Of a stretch of DNA of 64,000 bases, positions 46,376 to 56,782 are shown piece by piece (positions within the stretch are counted from its first letter, which is position 1; every line of letters begins with the position of its first letter). The stretch is from Asterias rubens. Lineage: Eukaryota; Echinodermata; Asteroidea; Forcipulatida; Asteriidae. A model generated the notes under the pieces. The model was not told where the DNA came from and searched no databases. It saw only the letters and a list, made by a program, of their open reading frames with translations. Location of the stretch: the NCBI RefSeq assembly GCF_902459465.1, contig NC_047076.1, forward strand, positions 14,450,367 through 14,514,366, written 5' to 3'. The translations under genes were made by a program, and so were the position numbers.

Positions 46376-46630
46376 CTGGGCCCAATTTTATAGAGCTGCT
46401 AAGCATAAAAATTTGCTAATCATGAAATGTCTTTCTTGATAAAAACAAGATTACCATCAAAATTTCCACGTAATTTTCAGGATAAGCAAACAACAGCTAA
46501 ATATACCAGTAACAAGCAATTATACTAATGCAACAAATGGAAATTTGTTTGGGAATCCTGTTTTTATTAAGGAAGAAATTTCATGCTTAGCAAATTTTTG
46601 TGCTTAGCAGCGCTAAGAAATTGGGCCCTG
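46376..46630. mobile_element. Foldback element family D, copy 2
   Basis: 'ctgggcccaattttatagag' on the left and 'gcgctaagaaattgggccc' on the right; the inner 'gataaaaacaagattacca' is mirrored by 'gggaatcctgtttttatta'. Confidence 0.8.
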
Positions 46631-47356
46631 CTGACCGCTGACCGAGTGCTGTGGAGGCCACCAACAGAACAACAACATTCAATTAATTGGCATTGGACAG
46701 AATAGATTTGTTTGGCTTTGGTTTGGTTTGGTGTTGAAATAAAAAAAAAATTATATGAAAGAATCAGATTCAGCCGGGCTAATCCTTTATTAAAGTTTAA
46801 AATAATTCAACTTGGTCTTGATGGATACAAACAATATAAAAACTTGCAACATTTGCTGTTGTTTCTTGTTTTGGATAACTTTTCGTATAGCGCCACCTCT
46901 TTTTCTATTATTTTTACAAGAATGGAAACTCATTGAGGTAAATTAGATACTATATTATTCATATCAAATAAAAAAGTGGTGGAGCCATGTGGAACTTTTG
47001 GAACTTTTGGAACTTTTTCTTTGTTTAAGTTGTTTGGCAAATCAGAAGAAAGCTCCTTATCTTATTGAGTGAATTTGGTTATAATTTATAAATCTTTGTG
47101 AGTGCGAAAAGTAAAATGGTTGAATATTTCGATACACTGGTTATTGAGGCTTCTATCACAGTATCGGCCAAAGAATGGTGCTTTTTTAGGAAAAACCTTC
47201 AGTTTGTATTGAGAGGTGTTTTTTTTTCAGAGAAAGTTAATACTTTTTTAAAAAGTTCAAAAGTGAACCTTCAACCTCAAAGCAGATATCCTTCAGGTAA
47301 AACACTGTGCCACTTTATAATTTTCTTAACCAGATAAAATTATTTTATTTTCACAG

Positions 47357-50300
47357 AGTGGAGTATTAGATACATTTAATAAACCACTGAGACATAGATG
47401 TGAAGATATTGCAGACTTTATTCATAAATTATCAAGCAAGGTCAGTCATATTTTAGTTTTTTAATTTAGATAATTAGATAATTTGATATTAAAATGTAAT
47501 GTGTGAACACTGAAATTATATTTATTTGTTGTGGAAAACGCTAGCTGTCATGTCCCAAGCATTGTGACTGGTGTACACTAAGTCTTTAAGAGAAGATATT
47601 TATTGTAGTACTAGAAGTCTTCCAATCATTAGTGACAGCTTAAACGGACACGATGCCTTGGATCAATTGAGTTGGTCCATAAAAATCGTTTGAAACCATT
47701 TGTTACTAATTCGATATTGTTAGAAAGATATTTTAAAAGTAGAATGATCCACGTAAACATGCTTCGAAATTGCGTGGTTTTCCTTTTACACAAATTTGTG
47801 CGAATCAACACGGTCGGCCATTTTATGGAGTCAAAAACTTGACTCCACAAAATGGCGCGCTGTGTGAGGTATCAAAATCAAGCATCTTAAAGCACACAAC
47901 TTGTGCGACAAGGGTGTTTTTCCTTTCATTATTAGCATGCAACATCGACGACCAATTGAGTTCAAATTTGCACAGGTTTGTTATTTTATACATATATTGA
48001 GATACACTAAGTGAGAAGACTGGTCTTTGACAATTACCAAAGGTGTCTAGTGCCTTTAACTGATTTAATATTAATAGTTGATACAACTACATTGTAAACA
48101 ATTCAACTAAGTGAGCAAAATATAGCTGATACATGTATTAAGCTTATAAGCTTAAGCATGTTAAGCCAAATACTGATACAAATTGTGGAGGCATTGTGAC
48201 ATCAATTTCAAACTGTTATTTACTTGTGACATGACGGTATGCATGGCTCTTGCATGATATCACTAATAAAAAAATGCAACATTTATTAATGTGATGGGAA
48301 GCTGTGACTGCATGTGCATCTTTGCTTTCAATACTTTTGTTTTTGTTGTATAGTGACTTAGTGTGACATTTGGTTGTGTTTTGAGTTTCAATTTTTTAGG
48401 GAAACTTTTAGTGCATTGTTTTATACGCAAGATCAAGAAGCCCTTGATAATCATCAAACAGAAAAGAAAATATTGGTAACAAACTTTTCCTTATTGTATA
48501 CTGTATACTCAATGCTTACCGGAGTCTTGTGAAAAATATCACAGGTATTTTACTCTGTTGGGATTCGAACCCACGACCCTTGCAATTCTAGAGCAGTGTC
48601 TTACCAACTAGACTACCAAGATTGCCTGGTAGCTAGAGGCAGTTCGAAAACTATGTTTGGGCAGCGGGTACGGCAATGATATAACGTTGATCGATAGAAT
48701 ATAAAAAACTTGATCTTAACACAAGAGACTTCTGTACACAAATTCAATTAAAATGTTGAAAATATTTCTCTGTTTCAAATTATGAAAACATGATAACAAC
48801 AGTTTCAGGTTAAGAGTGATTTGTTTGAATGCAGGTACTCCAGTGAGTTACAGCACAACCAACTATTCCGTAGTGAGGTCACTGGTAGTAAACATCATCA
48901 ACCTTTACTCAATCTCAACCAATCATCACAGATGGAGTCAGGTAGTCGAGAAACATGGCGTAGTGAGATACTTCTACAAGCATTGGGAGAGCTCTGGTTA
49001 AATCAGAATATGCTACATATGGAACATAATAATTATGCTGTGAAATTTTTCAGAATTATAGCTTATTCACTTGATTAAGTTTGGGCTTAAAACACCATTG
49101 GAGCAGACGAGCAAATGTTCAACATTTACAGTTGAGTTATATCCAGCCATGGCGCTATGTAGATCAATCTGTAGAAACAGAAAGATCTCCAAGAGGTAAC
49201 ATGAGAGAAACTCAGAAGGACAAACCAATACAAGAAGAAAGATGGTAAGAGACTAAGGCATTGATTGGACATTGAAGTACTTTGTGAGAGACCTACATAG
49301 TTAGTGATACAGTTGAAAAAGAACCCAGTGCACTTATTGAAAAGAGAAGGGGTTCGCCCTAGTGTTCGTGGCTGTGATTGCTGAATGCGCCGTAGCACCA
49401 TTTAAACCAATACATGGTGCTAAGGATTAGGAAAAAACACTCTTGTCGCACAAACTTTGTGCTTTCAGATTCTTGATTTCGAGACCTTAGCTGAGGTGTA
49501 CAAAATCAAATTCAATTTTGTGTGTGAGAAATAACTTCTTTCTCAAAACGTCGCTACTTCAGAGGTAGCCGTTTCCAACAATGTTTTAAACTGTCAACAT
49601 CCTTCCATTGAGCGCTAACAAGTAAGATAGCTAACAATTATTTTGAGCAAATTACCATAAATATCCAGTGCCTTTAACTGTTAATCAAGCCCTTGTGATT
49701 CCAGTGCAATTTGTTTATTGATATGTATTATCATCTTCCTGGCCATCTCATTCATATATTTCATATCCTATTATATTCCTCTTACTAGCCAAGAGAAGTC
49801 TTTATGAGGATTATGGTTCACCACATCATGGCCACTCTGCTTCATATGGAAGTAGTTTCCTGACCCCTAAGCCTAATCCATCTGTACCTGACTTGGGCTC
49901 CCAAGTAGCTGAGCTTGAGACCCCTGGATTCATGTATACACTACTGTTCAGCAATGATGTCAAAGCTCTGGTAAGTTTTAGGGTTCAATGAGTTCATGTT
50001 TCTTATACTCAAACAAAAATTGATTTATAACTACATTTTTACCTAGTCAGTTTTCCTTGTGGCTCATCATGTATAATAGGCTGAATATAGAAATGCTGTG
50101 TTTCTTTTATTCAGATTTGTTGAACCAAAAACAAGGGTTTTCTTTGTTCATTAAGAAACCATGTATGCTCATGTTCACCAAAAGTTTTACAAAAAGTTGA
50201 TCTTAACATGGTTTGTCCCTGGGTGCCTTGCATGGCTTAATCGTTGTTTCTTGTGTAACGAAGGTCAGTGATCTGCACCAGTCAACACGAAGACACCCGT

Positions 50301-53300
50301 CTCAAAAAGACAATCCTTTCGAGCAATGAGACCCAATAAACACACATCGTTGTATCTTTCAGGGTTATTCCTTTATGAAAACCAAGCTTGTTATCATACT
50401 TGCTGTGGAATCATATGTTCTTAATTTGTTCAAATAAGGGCACCTTCAAAATTAAGTTTTCTCCTGTTTACCTTGCACAAATAATCATGCCAACAATTCA
50501 ATTGAATATTTTTCTAAAACTTTGCTAGATTGAAAGATTGGTACAGAATGTTCACCAAGCTCAGATCACAGTATCCAACTTAAGTTGCACACCAGTCACC
50601 AATGATGGAGAGGGCTATTTGTCTTGGTTTTCACAAAGTACCTTCAGTGACCCAACATCTACAGGTCAAAGGTCACAGGGTCATCTTCAGCTGCAGGATG
50701 CTATTGGTCCAGTAGATGCCAACAAGTTGTGCAGATACTTGGAATATACAAAGGATTATCTTTCCAAAGTGTTTCAGGTATTTAAATGTATTCAATTGTT
50801 TTGGATACTGTATGCCGTTCCATCATGTCAAACTGCATTACAGAAGCTTTGTTGCAAACAGGTAACTTTAACATTGTGGCGTGTTATGGCCTGGCGGTTG
50901 GGAGCGCCGGATTCGGGCTCTGGTGTTTGATCAGCAGAGTGTGGGTTTGAATCTCGGTCAAGACACTTGCTACATAAAGTTGGGGAGGGAGTGCTTTTTG
51001 CTCTACCAGCTAGGCTTCTGATTGAGGATACCTAAGCCTATGTAACATCCGTATGGACTGTAAAGGGGGTAACCCTGTTTCAGCCCTAAGAATAGGTGGC
51101 AACACCTGCTGGAAGAACAAATAATTGTAGCCCACACCTTGAAGTGGCCTTCAGGCCTTGTGTGTCTGGCGAATTGCATAACAAAAAACAATAAAATATT
51201 TGTGTCTTTAATCTCATACAACACAGAGTATAAGGCCTCCTTGCCGTAACTTTTGAACACATTACTAAAGTGCAGTTTTCAAGCAGTGTAATGAGAATCA
51301 ATGATTTGTGGTTTTGCAGGTAAATGTTCACCTCATGTCGTGTAAACATCTCCACCATCCAAGATGGCGTAACCCCAAACAACCTTAACAATAGAGGGCG
51401 TACTTGTATTTAACCAAGGACACAACAGCCTTTCAATGCCATATTGAACTTTGACAGTATTTAAGACCAATTTTTTCTCTGGTTTGAACTTCGGTGAGGT
51501 CTTACATCGAATCTAATTTGTTGAATATCTTATAGAAGAGTTCCGGTAACACCATGTAATAACAATCTCTAAATGAGTTGGGGTGGTTCTGAAAAGAACC
51601 GTGGATTAACTTGACGTTTCGATCAGTATAATCTGATCGTCTTCTGGAGAATGCTGGACTCTGATGCTGCATGCTGCTTAAGTACTGGGCGGCGGATCAG
51701 CGGTGATGCACGAAGGCGTGAAATAGAGGCGGGAAGTGAACTCGATGATGCGTAGTGAAACCTGCTGTGGAGCCTTGGGTGGTATGTGGGGGGTGTGTGC
51801 TCACTGAACGTGTCAGTAGGAACAAGCACAGGGGATAGTGAGGGTGTGGGGCCTAGGGGACTGAGGGTATAGAAGACCCAAAGCAGTCTAATGGTTGGGG
51901 GCGTAGGGGGTGACCGTGGATATAGAAGATCCATTGGTCTGGAGGAGGGGGAGCCAGATGTCGCTGATGTGGAAGCCGATGTCTTGGGGTACGGTGTCAT
52001 GCTTGTGGATCTCGATGGCCTCTCTGATGCGTCTAGGGTGCCACGCCTGGATTGGAGCGATGATTTCTGCTGCTTCCCAGTTCACTCGGTGGTCAGTGAT
52101 GTGGGAATGCCTTCGTGCATCACCGCCCAGTACTTAAGCAGCATGCAGCATCAGAGTCCAGCATTCTCCAGAAGACGATCAGAGCATGCTGATCGAAACG
52201 TCAAGTTAATCCACGGTTCTTTTCAGAACCACCCCAATTCATTTAGAAATTGTTATTACATGGTGTTACCGCAAACTCTTCTATATCTTATATCCACCAT
52301 GCAAAGTTTCAAATCCTACTTGTTTAATATCCATAGATGATGAATAAACTACGAAAGTTTGAGATCGCATACCGAGGTGACCCAGAACTTCAGCCAATCA
52401 GAAGCTTTGATTGTTCGCAAGCTGTATGCACTCTCGTCAAACTTCAACACTACGGTAAGATTGATTTGATGATTATTTGACTGATCTGACAGGTCGATTT
52501 TCAAAACTTGTTATTTAAATTATTATTCACTGAAACCAACAAATAACAATGTCGAAATAATAATAACAGACAGTTACACAGGATAGCGTTGGCAAATTTG
52601 ACCATCAATGCATGGTGCGTTGACATACCAGAGTCATCAGGTCATCTATTTCATTCCTTAAACTATCTCGGGAGCTACTAATGAGCTAGCAATGTGTACT
52701 GTCAAGTATGTTGTTCAATTAAACTTAATTTAAATATAAGAACCCTGCCTGACCGCGCAGAAACCCATTTAACTTGGTGTCTGGGATCAATTAAAGTCAA
52801 GGGTCATGCTTACGAGTCTTAATATTGGAATTTAGAACCAACACCCAAACTATTGTTCTAGGGGATTTAGAACCAACACCCAACCTATTGTTCTAGAAGA
52901 TTTAGAACCAACACCCAACCTATTGTTCTAGGGGATTTAGAACCAACACCCAACCTATTGTTCTAGGGGATTTAGAACCAACACCCAACCTATTGTTCTA
53001 GGGGATTTAGAACCAACACCCAACCTATTGTTCTAGGGGATTTAGAACCAACACCAAACCTATTGTTCTAGGGGATTTAGAACCAACACCCAACCTATTG
53101 TTCTAGGGTTAGGCCTATTGGCAATGTTGTGCCAGTAACTATAATCCTCATTTAAATGTTCTGGAGGGTGTGACGGAGAGATTTAAAGGCAGTGGACACT
53201 ATTGGTAATTACTCAAAATGATTATCATCATAAAACCTTTCTTGATTATGAGTAATGGGGAGAGGTTGATGGTATAAAATATTGTGAGAAACAGCTCCCT

Positions 53301-54086
53301 CTGAAGTGACGTAGTTTTCGAGAAAGAAGTAATTTTCCACGAATTTGATTTTGAGACCTCAAGTTTAGAATTTGAGGTCCCGAAATCAAGCATCAGAAAG
53401 CACACAACTTCGTGTGACAATGGTGTTTTTTTCTTTCATTATTATCTCACAAATTCGACGACCGATTGAGCTCAAATTTTCACAGGTTTGTTATTTTATG
53501 CTTATGTTGAGATACACCAACTGTGAAGACTAGTCTTTGACAATTACCAATAGTGTCCACTGTCTTTAAAGTGAAAAGTAATGAGGGAATGAATCTATCT
53601 AATCAGATTGTACCGTTTGGTTAGTTGTTCAAACTGCTATGGAACAAACTTTCTTCATTGTACAGTCTACTTCAATTTGAGAACCAAACTAAAACCATGT
53701 GCTTTTGTGTTTTTTCATGTATTTAGTTTGGTGATAAAGTCTTTGAGGTATATCATCGAGCAGATTTCAGTGGAGCTTTAGCTAAGCAGATCTTCACTGC
53801 ACGTACATCAATCCCAACCCATAGACAGACAGCCATTCCAACGCCCCCATACCGTGCCTCCCCTCAACAACAAACATGCAATCCAAGATTGAGTCTTCGT
53901 TTTCTAGCTAATTACTACACTCTAGCTAAGCTGGTACTGCTCTCGCTGATTCTTTGGTTATTTATTGGCTTTGGACCTACTGGAATATTACTCACGCTAG
54001 TGTTCTTGACTGTGCTCTACATCTTTTTCAGCGGGGTGGTGTACACAGTTAGACAACATTCACACACACATGAGCATATTGAATAA
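47357..54086 (+). CDS. SMPD4: SMPD4 (neutral sphingomyelinase 3) homologue, exon-depleted, possible pseudogene
   Basis: Exons recognised: 47357-47440 (DTFNKPLRHRCEDIADFI), about 48835-49039 (RETWRSEILLQALGELWL), 49132-49195 or 49244 (LSYIQPWRYVD), 49789-49970 (SFLTPKPNPSV...GFMYTLLF), 50529-50777 (ending CRYLEYTKDYLSKVFQ), 52337-52454 (LRKFEIAYRGDPELQPIRSF) and 53727-54086 (RLSLRFLANYY, then two membrane helices, stop TAA). These match SMPD4 in order along its length. SMPD4 hydrolyses sphingomyelin to ceramide at ER and nuclear-envelope membranes and is anchored by its C-terminal helices. Odd: the regions expected after the first exon (about 150 residues), after the second, after LQPWRY (about 95 residues) and after the DYLSKVF exon (about 45) are not found in the introns. 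Joining 47440 to 48835, or 52454 to 53727, puts a stop in frame. The retained exons are free of stops. No start exon is certain. It is either a decaying copy, a locus with real exon losses, or an assembly with gaps. Confidence 0.82.
47640..48059 (+). mobile_element. Chimaeric TTAA-flanked MITE
   Basis: TTAA at 47640-47643 and 48056-48059. The left half (to about 47862) matches the foldback element at 55508 (ttgccttggatc-like start, 'gttagaaagatattttaaaa', 'cggtcggccatttt'). The right half (from about 47870, 'tatcaaaatcaagcatctta') matches family B through its right terminus (caattaccaaaggtgtct). It lies in an SMPD4 intron. Confidence 0.78.
48551..48634 (-). mobile_element. tRNA-derived SINE head
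   Basis: On the minus strand 'tagtctagttggtaagacac' serves as box A and 'cgtgggttcgaatcccaac' as box B. The segment 5' of box A does not pair with the 3' end, so no cloverleaf acceptor stem forms. SMPD4 intron. Confidence 0.65.
49431..49677 (-). mobile_element. MITE family B, truncated, inverted
   Basis: Starts inside the element ('acactcttgtcgcacaaac') and runs to the family B terminus 'atatccagtgcct' with TTAA at 49674-49677. The other end is missing. Confidence 0.72.
50873..51150 (+). mobile_element. tRNA-derived SINE
   Basis: 'atggcctggcggttgggagc' is a box A-like sequence and 'gagtgtgggtttgaatctcg' holds box B, followed by a non-tRNA body (to about 51150) containing 'cagccctaagaataggtggc'. 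SMPD4 intron, between two coding exons. Confidence 0.6.
51533..52292 (-). mobile_element. Penelope-like element fragment with inverted flanks
   Basis: The minus-strand frame from about 52120 to 51888 reads RHSHITDHRVNWEAAEIIAP, then WHPRRIREAIEIHKH, then DIGFHISDIWLPLL, the C-terminal tail of the GIY-YIG endonuclease domain of Penelope-like retroelements. The reverse transcriptase and the rest are absent. On both sides lie inverted copies of one terminal segment of about 130-185 bp (51533-51720 against 52110-52292), sharing 'gcagcatgcagcatcagagt', 'ctgatcgaaacgtcaagtta' and 'cttttcagaaccacccca'. Such inverted, 5'-truncated insertions are typical of this class. Confidence 0.75.
52829..53107. 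repeat. 35-bp minisatellite, eight copies
   Basis: The unit is 'ggggatttagaaccaacacc' + 'caacctattgttcta', starting every 35 bp from 52831. Last SMPD4 intron. Confidence 0.95.
53183..53569 (+). mobile_element. TTAA-flanked MITE family B, copy 3
   Basis: TTAA at 53183-53186 and 53566-53569 encloses AGGCAGTGGACACTATTGG and CCAATAGTGTCCACTGTC. The interior is close to that of the copy at 21898. It ends about 160 bp before the last SMPD4 exon. Confidence 0.88.
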
Positions 54087-54521
54087 TATACAAGCACATG
54101 GTGCAGCCAACATGGATTCAGTTCGGTTATAAACCATTATAGACTTGACTCATTGTTGTACCTATAATGACTACCAAGGAGAACCCAGTCAAATGTCGGA
54201 TGGATAAAGTGTGTATTTACACCAATGAAGGACTTGGTAAACTCTAGTTTGGAATCAGTACTCTACTGGGTACAATATATGTTTCACAATTGTCATCATG
54301 GAGGACTTTGACAAATTGAATTAGTTGACAAAACCTTAAAGTACATTGTAAATTGATTTGTGGAAGACTTGGTCAACTTTAATCATAAATTGCAGGGTTG
54401 AAACAATACACCAGTAAATGTTCACATCTAAACAGGGTTGAAATATAAGTTGCAATGTTTTGCACTGCGTTTAATTTCAACACTTTGCATGGTAATTGCA
54501 TGGTAAAAAGTTATACTGGTA

Positions 54522-54527
54522 AATAAA
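54522..54527 (+). terminator. Possible poly(A) signal of SMPD4
   Basis: AATAAA about 440 nt after the stop; further signals lie near 54787 and 55177, so the true end is uncertain. Confidence 0.35.
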
Positions 54528-55507
54528 TACTCGGCTAAACATAAAACCACACTATGTCTCTTGGCAATGAGGTTTTGATTAAAATACACTAGGAAAAGTT
54601 GTATCAAAAAGAGTCAAGATCTTTGTATACAAAGTGCTGTCTTGCAACCATTTCAGTAAGAAACATCATTTTGTTATGAGGTGTTCCAGAAAATGCAACG
54701 ATGTACACACAAACCGAGGTATACACATGCAAGTCACTCAATACTGACACGCAAACTAAGAATGAAAATTGTTACAACACTTTTAACAATAAACAAGTTT
54801 TGATCTCAGTGTATTGAAAGTTTTGATGTTAATCAATCCATGAAGTCTAGGCTATCTGAGGATTAAAGTACAACTTTTTGTTTAACATGTACATCCATGA
54901 AGATCGTATCTCAAAAGTATGCCATCTCAATGTTGCAACTGTCCATTACAGTTCAAAATTATACATAAAGATATTGGAACACACTTCTAGTGTGATAAGT
55001 CAATTGAAACACTATTTTCAAACAAGTATTACCCTGTCTCTCAGTTGTTTAATGATTTATTTCCAACTTTTATCTGTGGCATCCATCAAGTTAGCCGTCA
55101 TATAAACCACAAAGTATATGTCATGTCAATGATAGGGTGTATTGAAATGCACAATGATGCAATTATTTTAGAATAACAAAATAAACTTGTAAATTATACC
55201 AGGTGTTGTAATTAATCTTCAATTACATTTTGTCTCATGAAAGTATGTTTGAAAGGGAAACATTTCACAAAGTGCCATCTTGCAACTCTTTTAAGGGAAA
55301 ATAAACTTTGTAATAAAATATCTAAGAAACTGTGCTTATTCTGATACAACATGATCTCTGATGTAATGTAGTCAATCAAACTTGGCAATCGTTTTGCAGG
55401 CAAAGTAGTACTGCTTAGCACAAGTTTGCAATTCATTGAATAGTAATCTTCACATATGCAAAACAATTAAAGGGACAGACGGTTATTTACTCTGTCAAAC
55501 AAAAATC
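54528..55507. other. SMPD4 3' flank, no gene seen
   Basis: AT-rich DNA. Short open frames (54878-55105; 55212-55466 on the minus strand) show no family resemblance or splice context. Confidence 0.4.
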
Positions 55508-55850
55508 TTAAAGGAACACGTTGCCTTGGATCGGTCGAGTTGGTCTTTGAAAAGCGTTTGTAACTGTTTGTTATAAAATGCATATGGTTGGAAAGATGTT
55601 TTAAAAGTAGAATACAATGATCCACACAAACACACGTCGAAATTGCACGGTTTTCCCTTTACCTCGTCGACGAACAAGGTCGGCCATTTGTGGGAGTCAA
55701 ATTTTGACTCCCATAATAAAAAAATAAATAGCTGACCGTGTTACTTCGCAAAGTAAAATGAAAACCACGCAATTTCGAGGCAAATTTGTGTGGATCATTG
55801 TATTCTACTTTTAAAACATCTTTCCAACCATATGCAATTTATAACAAACT
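55508..55850. mobile_element. Foldback MITE, about 340 bp
   Basis: TTAA at 55508-55511 starts the left arm. 'ggttggaaagatgttttaaa' with 'agtagaatacaatgatcca' is mirrored by 'tggatcattgtattctact' with 'tttaaaacatctttccaacc'. The centre is 'gggagtcaaattttgactcc'. The right arm stops before the outer end. Its left arm is the donor family for the chimaera at 47640. Confidence 0.82.
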
Positions 55851-55859
55851 AAAATACTT

Positions 55860-56160
55860 GTATCCTGTTTACTGCGGTTAACTGCTGCTTAGCATAAACG
55901 TTTGAAGCAATATTGTCTTAAGCTTAAGCAGCTCTATGAAGTTATCATTATTGGTTTGTCGAATCTTAAACTCATCTGGAATCTATCATAGAGATGCTTA
56001 AGCACAATCAAATTATGCTAACAAGAAAAAGGGTTACCAACTAAAATACTATTTTATGTAAGATCTGTGACTGGTATCCTGCTTACTGCTGTTTACTGCT
56101 GCTTAGCATAAGCAATATTTTCTTTGGCTTAAGCAGCTCTATGAATTTGGGCAATGAAAA
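55860..56160. mobile_element. Degenerate family D-like segments
   Basis: Two tandem stretches share 'tactgc.gtt.actgctgctta' and end 'cttaagcagctctatgaa', the inner-end signature of family D. They are separated by an inverted 'atcatagagatgcttaagca' stretch. Boundaries are unclear. Confidence 0.45.
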
Positions 56161-56252
56161 TGAAGTTACCAAAACAAAATGTGGCAGGTTCCTGTGCTTT
56201 GGTTTGTTAAGTACTAGTTTCCACAAGTTGTAGGTAATAAACACAGTAAGCA

Positions 56253-56619
56253 TTAAAGCCATTGGGCACTTTCGGTAAACAGTATTGTCCAAGGCCCACA
56301 CTTCGTGTACCTCAAGTTATATATAAAATAACAAACCTGTGAAAATTTAGGCTCAATCGGTCATCGGAGTCGGGAGAAAATAACGGGAAAACCCACCCTT
56401 GTTTCCCCCTGTTTCGCAATGTCATGACATGTGTTTAAAATAAATCCGTAATTCTCGCTATCGAGAATTGATATTGTTTAAATGTTTTTTCAAAAAGTAA
56501 AGCATTTCATGGAATAGTATTCAAGATTTCACAATTACCTTCTGTAAACCCTGTAAATTATTAGTAAATCTGTGAGCTTTTAATTTTTGTTCTGTACCGA
56601 AAGTGTATAATGGCTTTAA
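56253..56619 (-). mobile_element. TTAA-flanked MITE family A, copy 4 (inverted)
   Basis: TTAA at 56253-56256 and 56616-56619 encloses AGCCATTGGGCACTTTCGG and CCGAAAGTGTATAATGGCT. The interior is in the opposite orientation to the copies at 3435 and 22883. It lies about 80 bp from the putative exon at 56701. Confidence 0.87.
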
Positions 56620-56700
56620 AAAACAGATACTACTATGGAACCATACAAAAGATGGTTATTTTAGTACATTTTGTTAACAAATTAACAAATTTTCTTTTTC

Positions 56701-56782
56701 CTATTTTGAAGATTTCCGATTCAGTGCTCTTGGAACAAATGACAGTTGTATTCTGCTTTTACCTCTTGGTCCATCCACACCT
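56701..56782 (-). CDS. Unassigned putative terminal exon, minus strand
   Basis: On the minus strand a strong acceptor (gtttttgtttttcag) leads into a frame reading GVDGPRGKSRIQLSFVPRAL then NRKSSK and TAG (56703-56701). The exon's first base completes a split codon. The basic composition and clean acceptor look genuine, but I do not recognise the family. No partner exon is seen to the right up to the tandem array at 58868, so the rest of the gene may lie beyond the window or be missed. Confidence 0.4.

Noticed and set aside
48551..48634. Functional tRNA gene on the minus strand
   Set aside because: Box A and box B are good, but the 5' and 3' ends do not pair into an acceptor stem; a SINE head or tRNA pseudogene fits better.
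51888..52340. Plus-strand frame of 149 codons
   Set aside because: It is the antisense of the Penelope-like endonuclease tail, whose minus-strand reading has clear family motifs.
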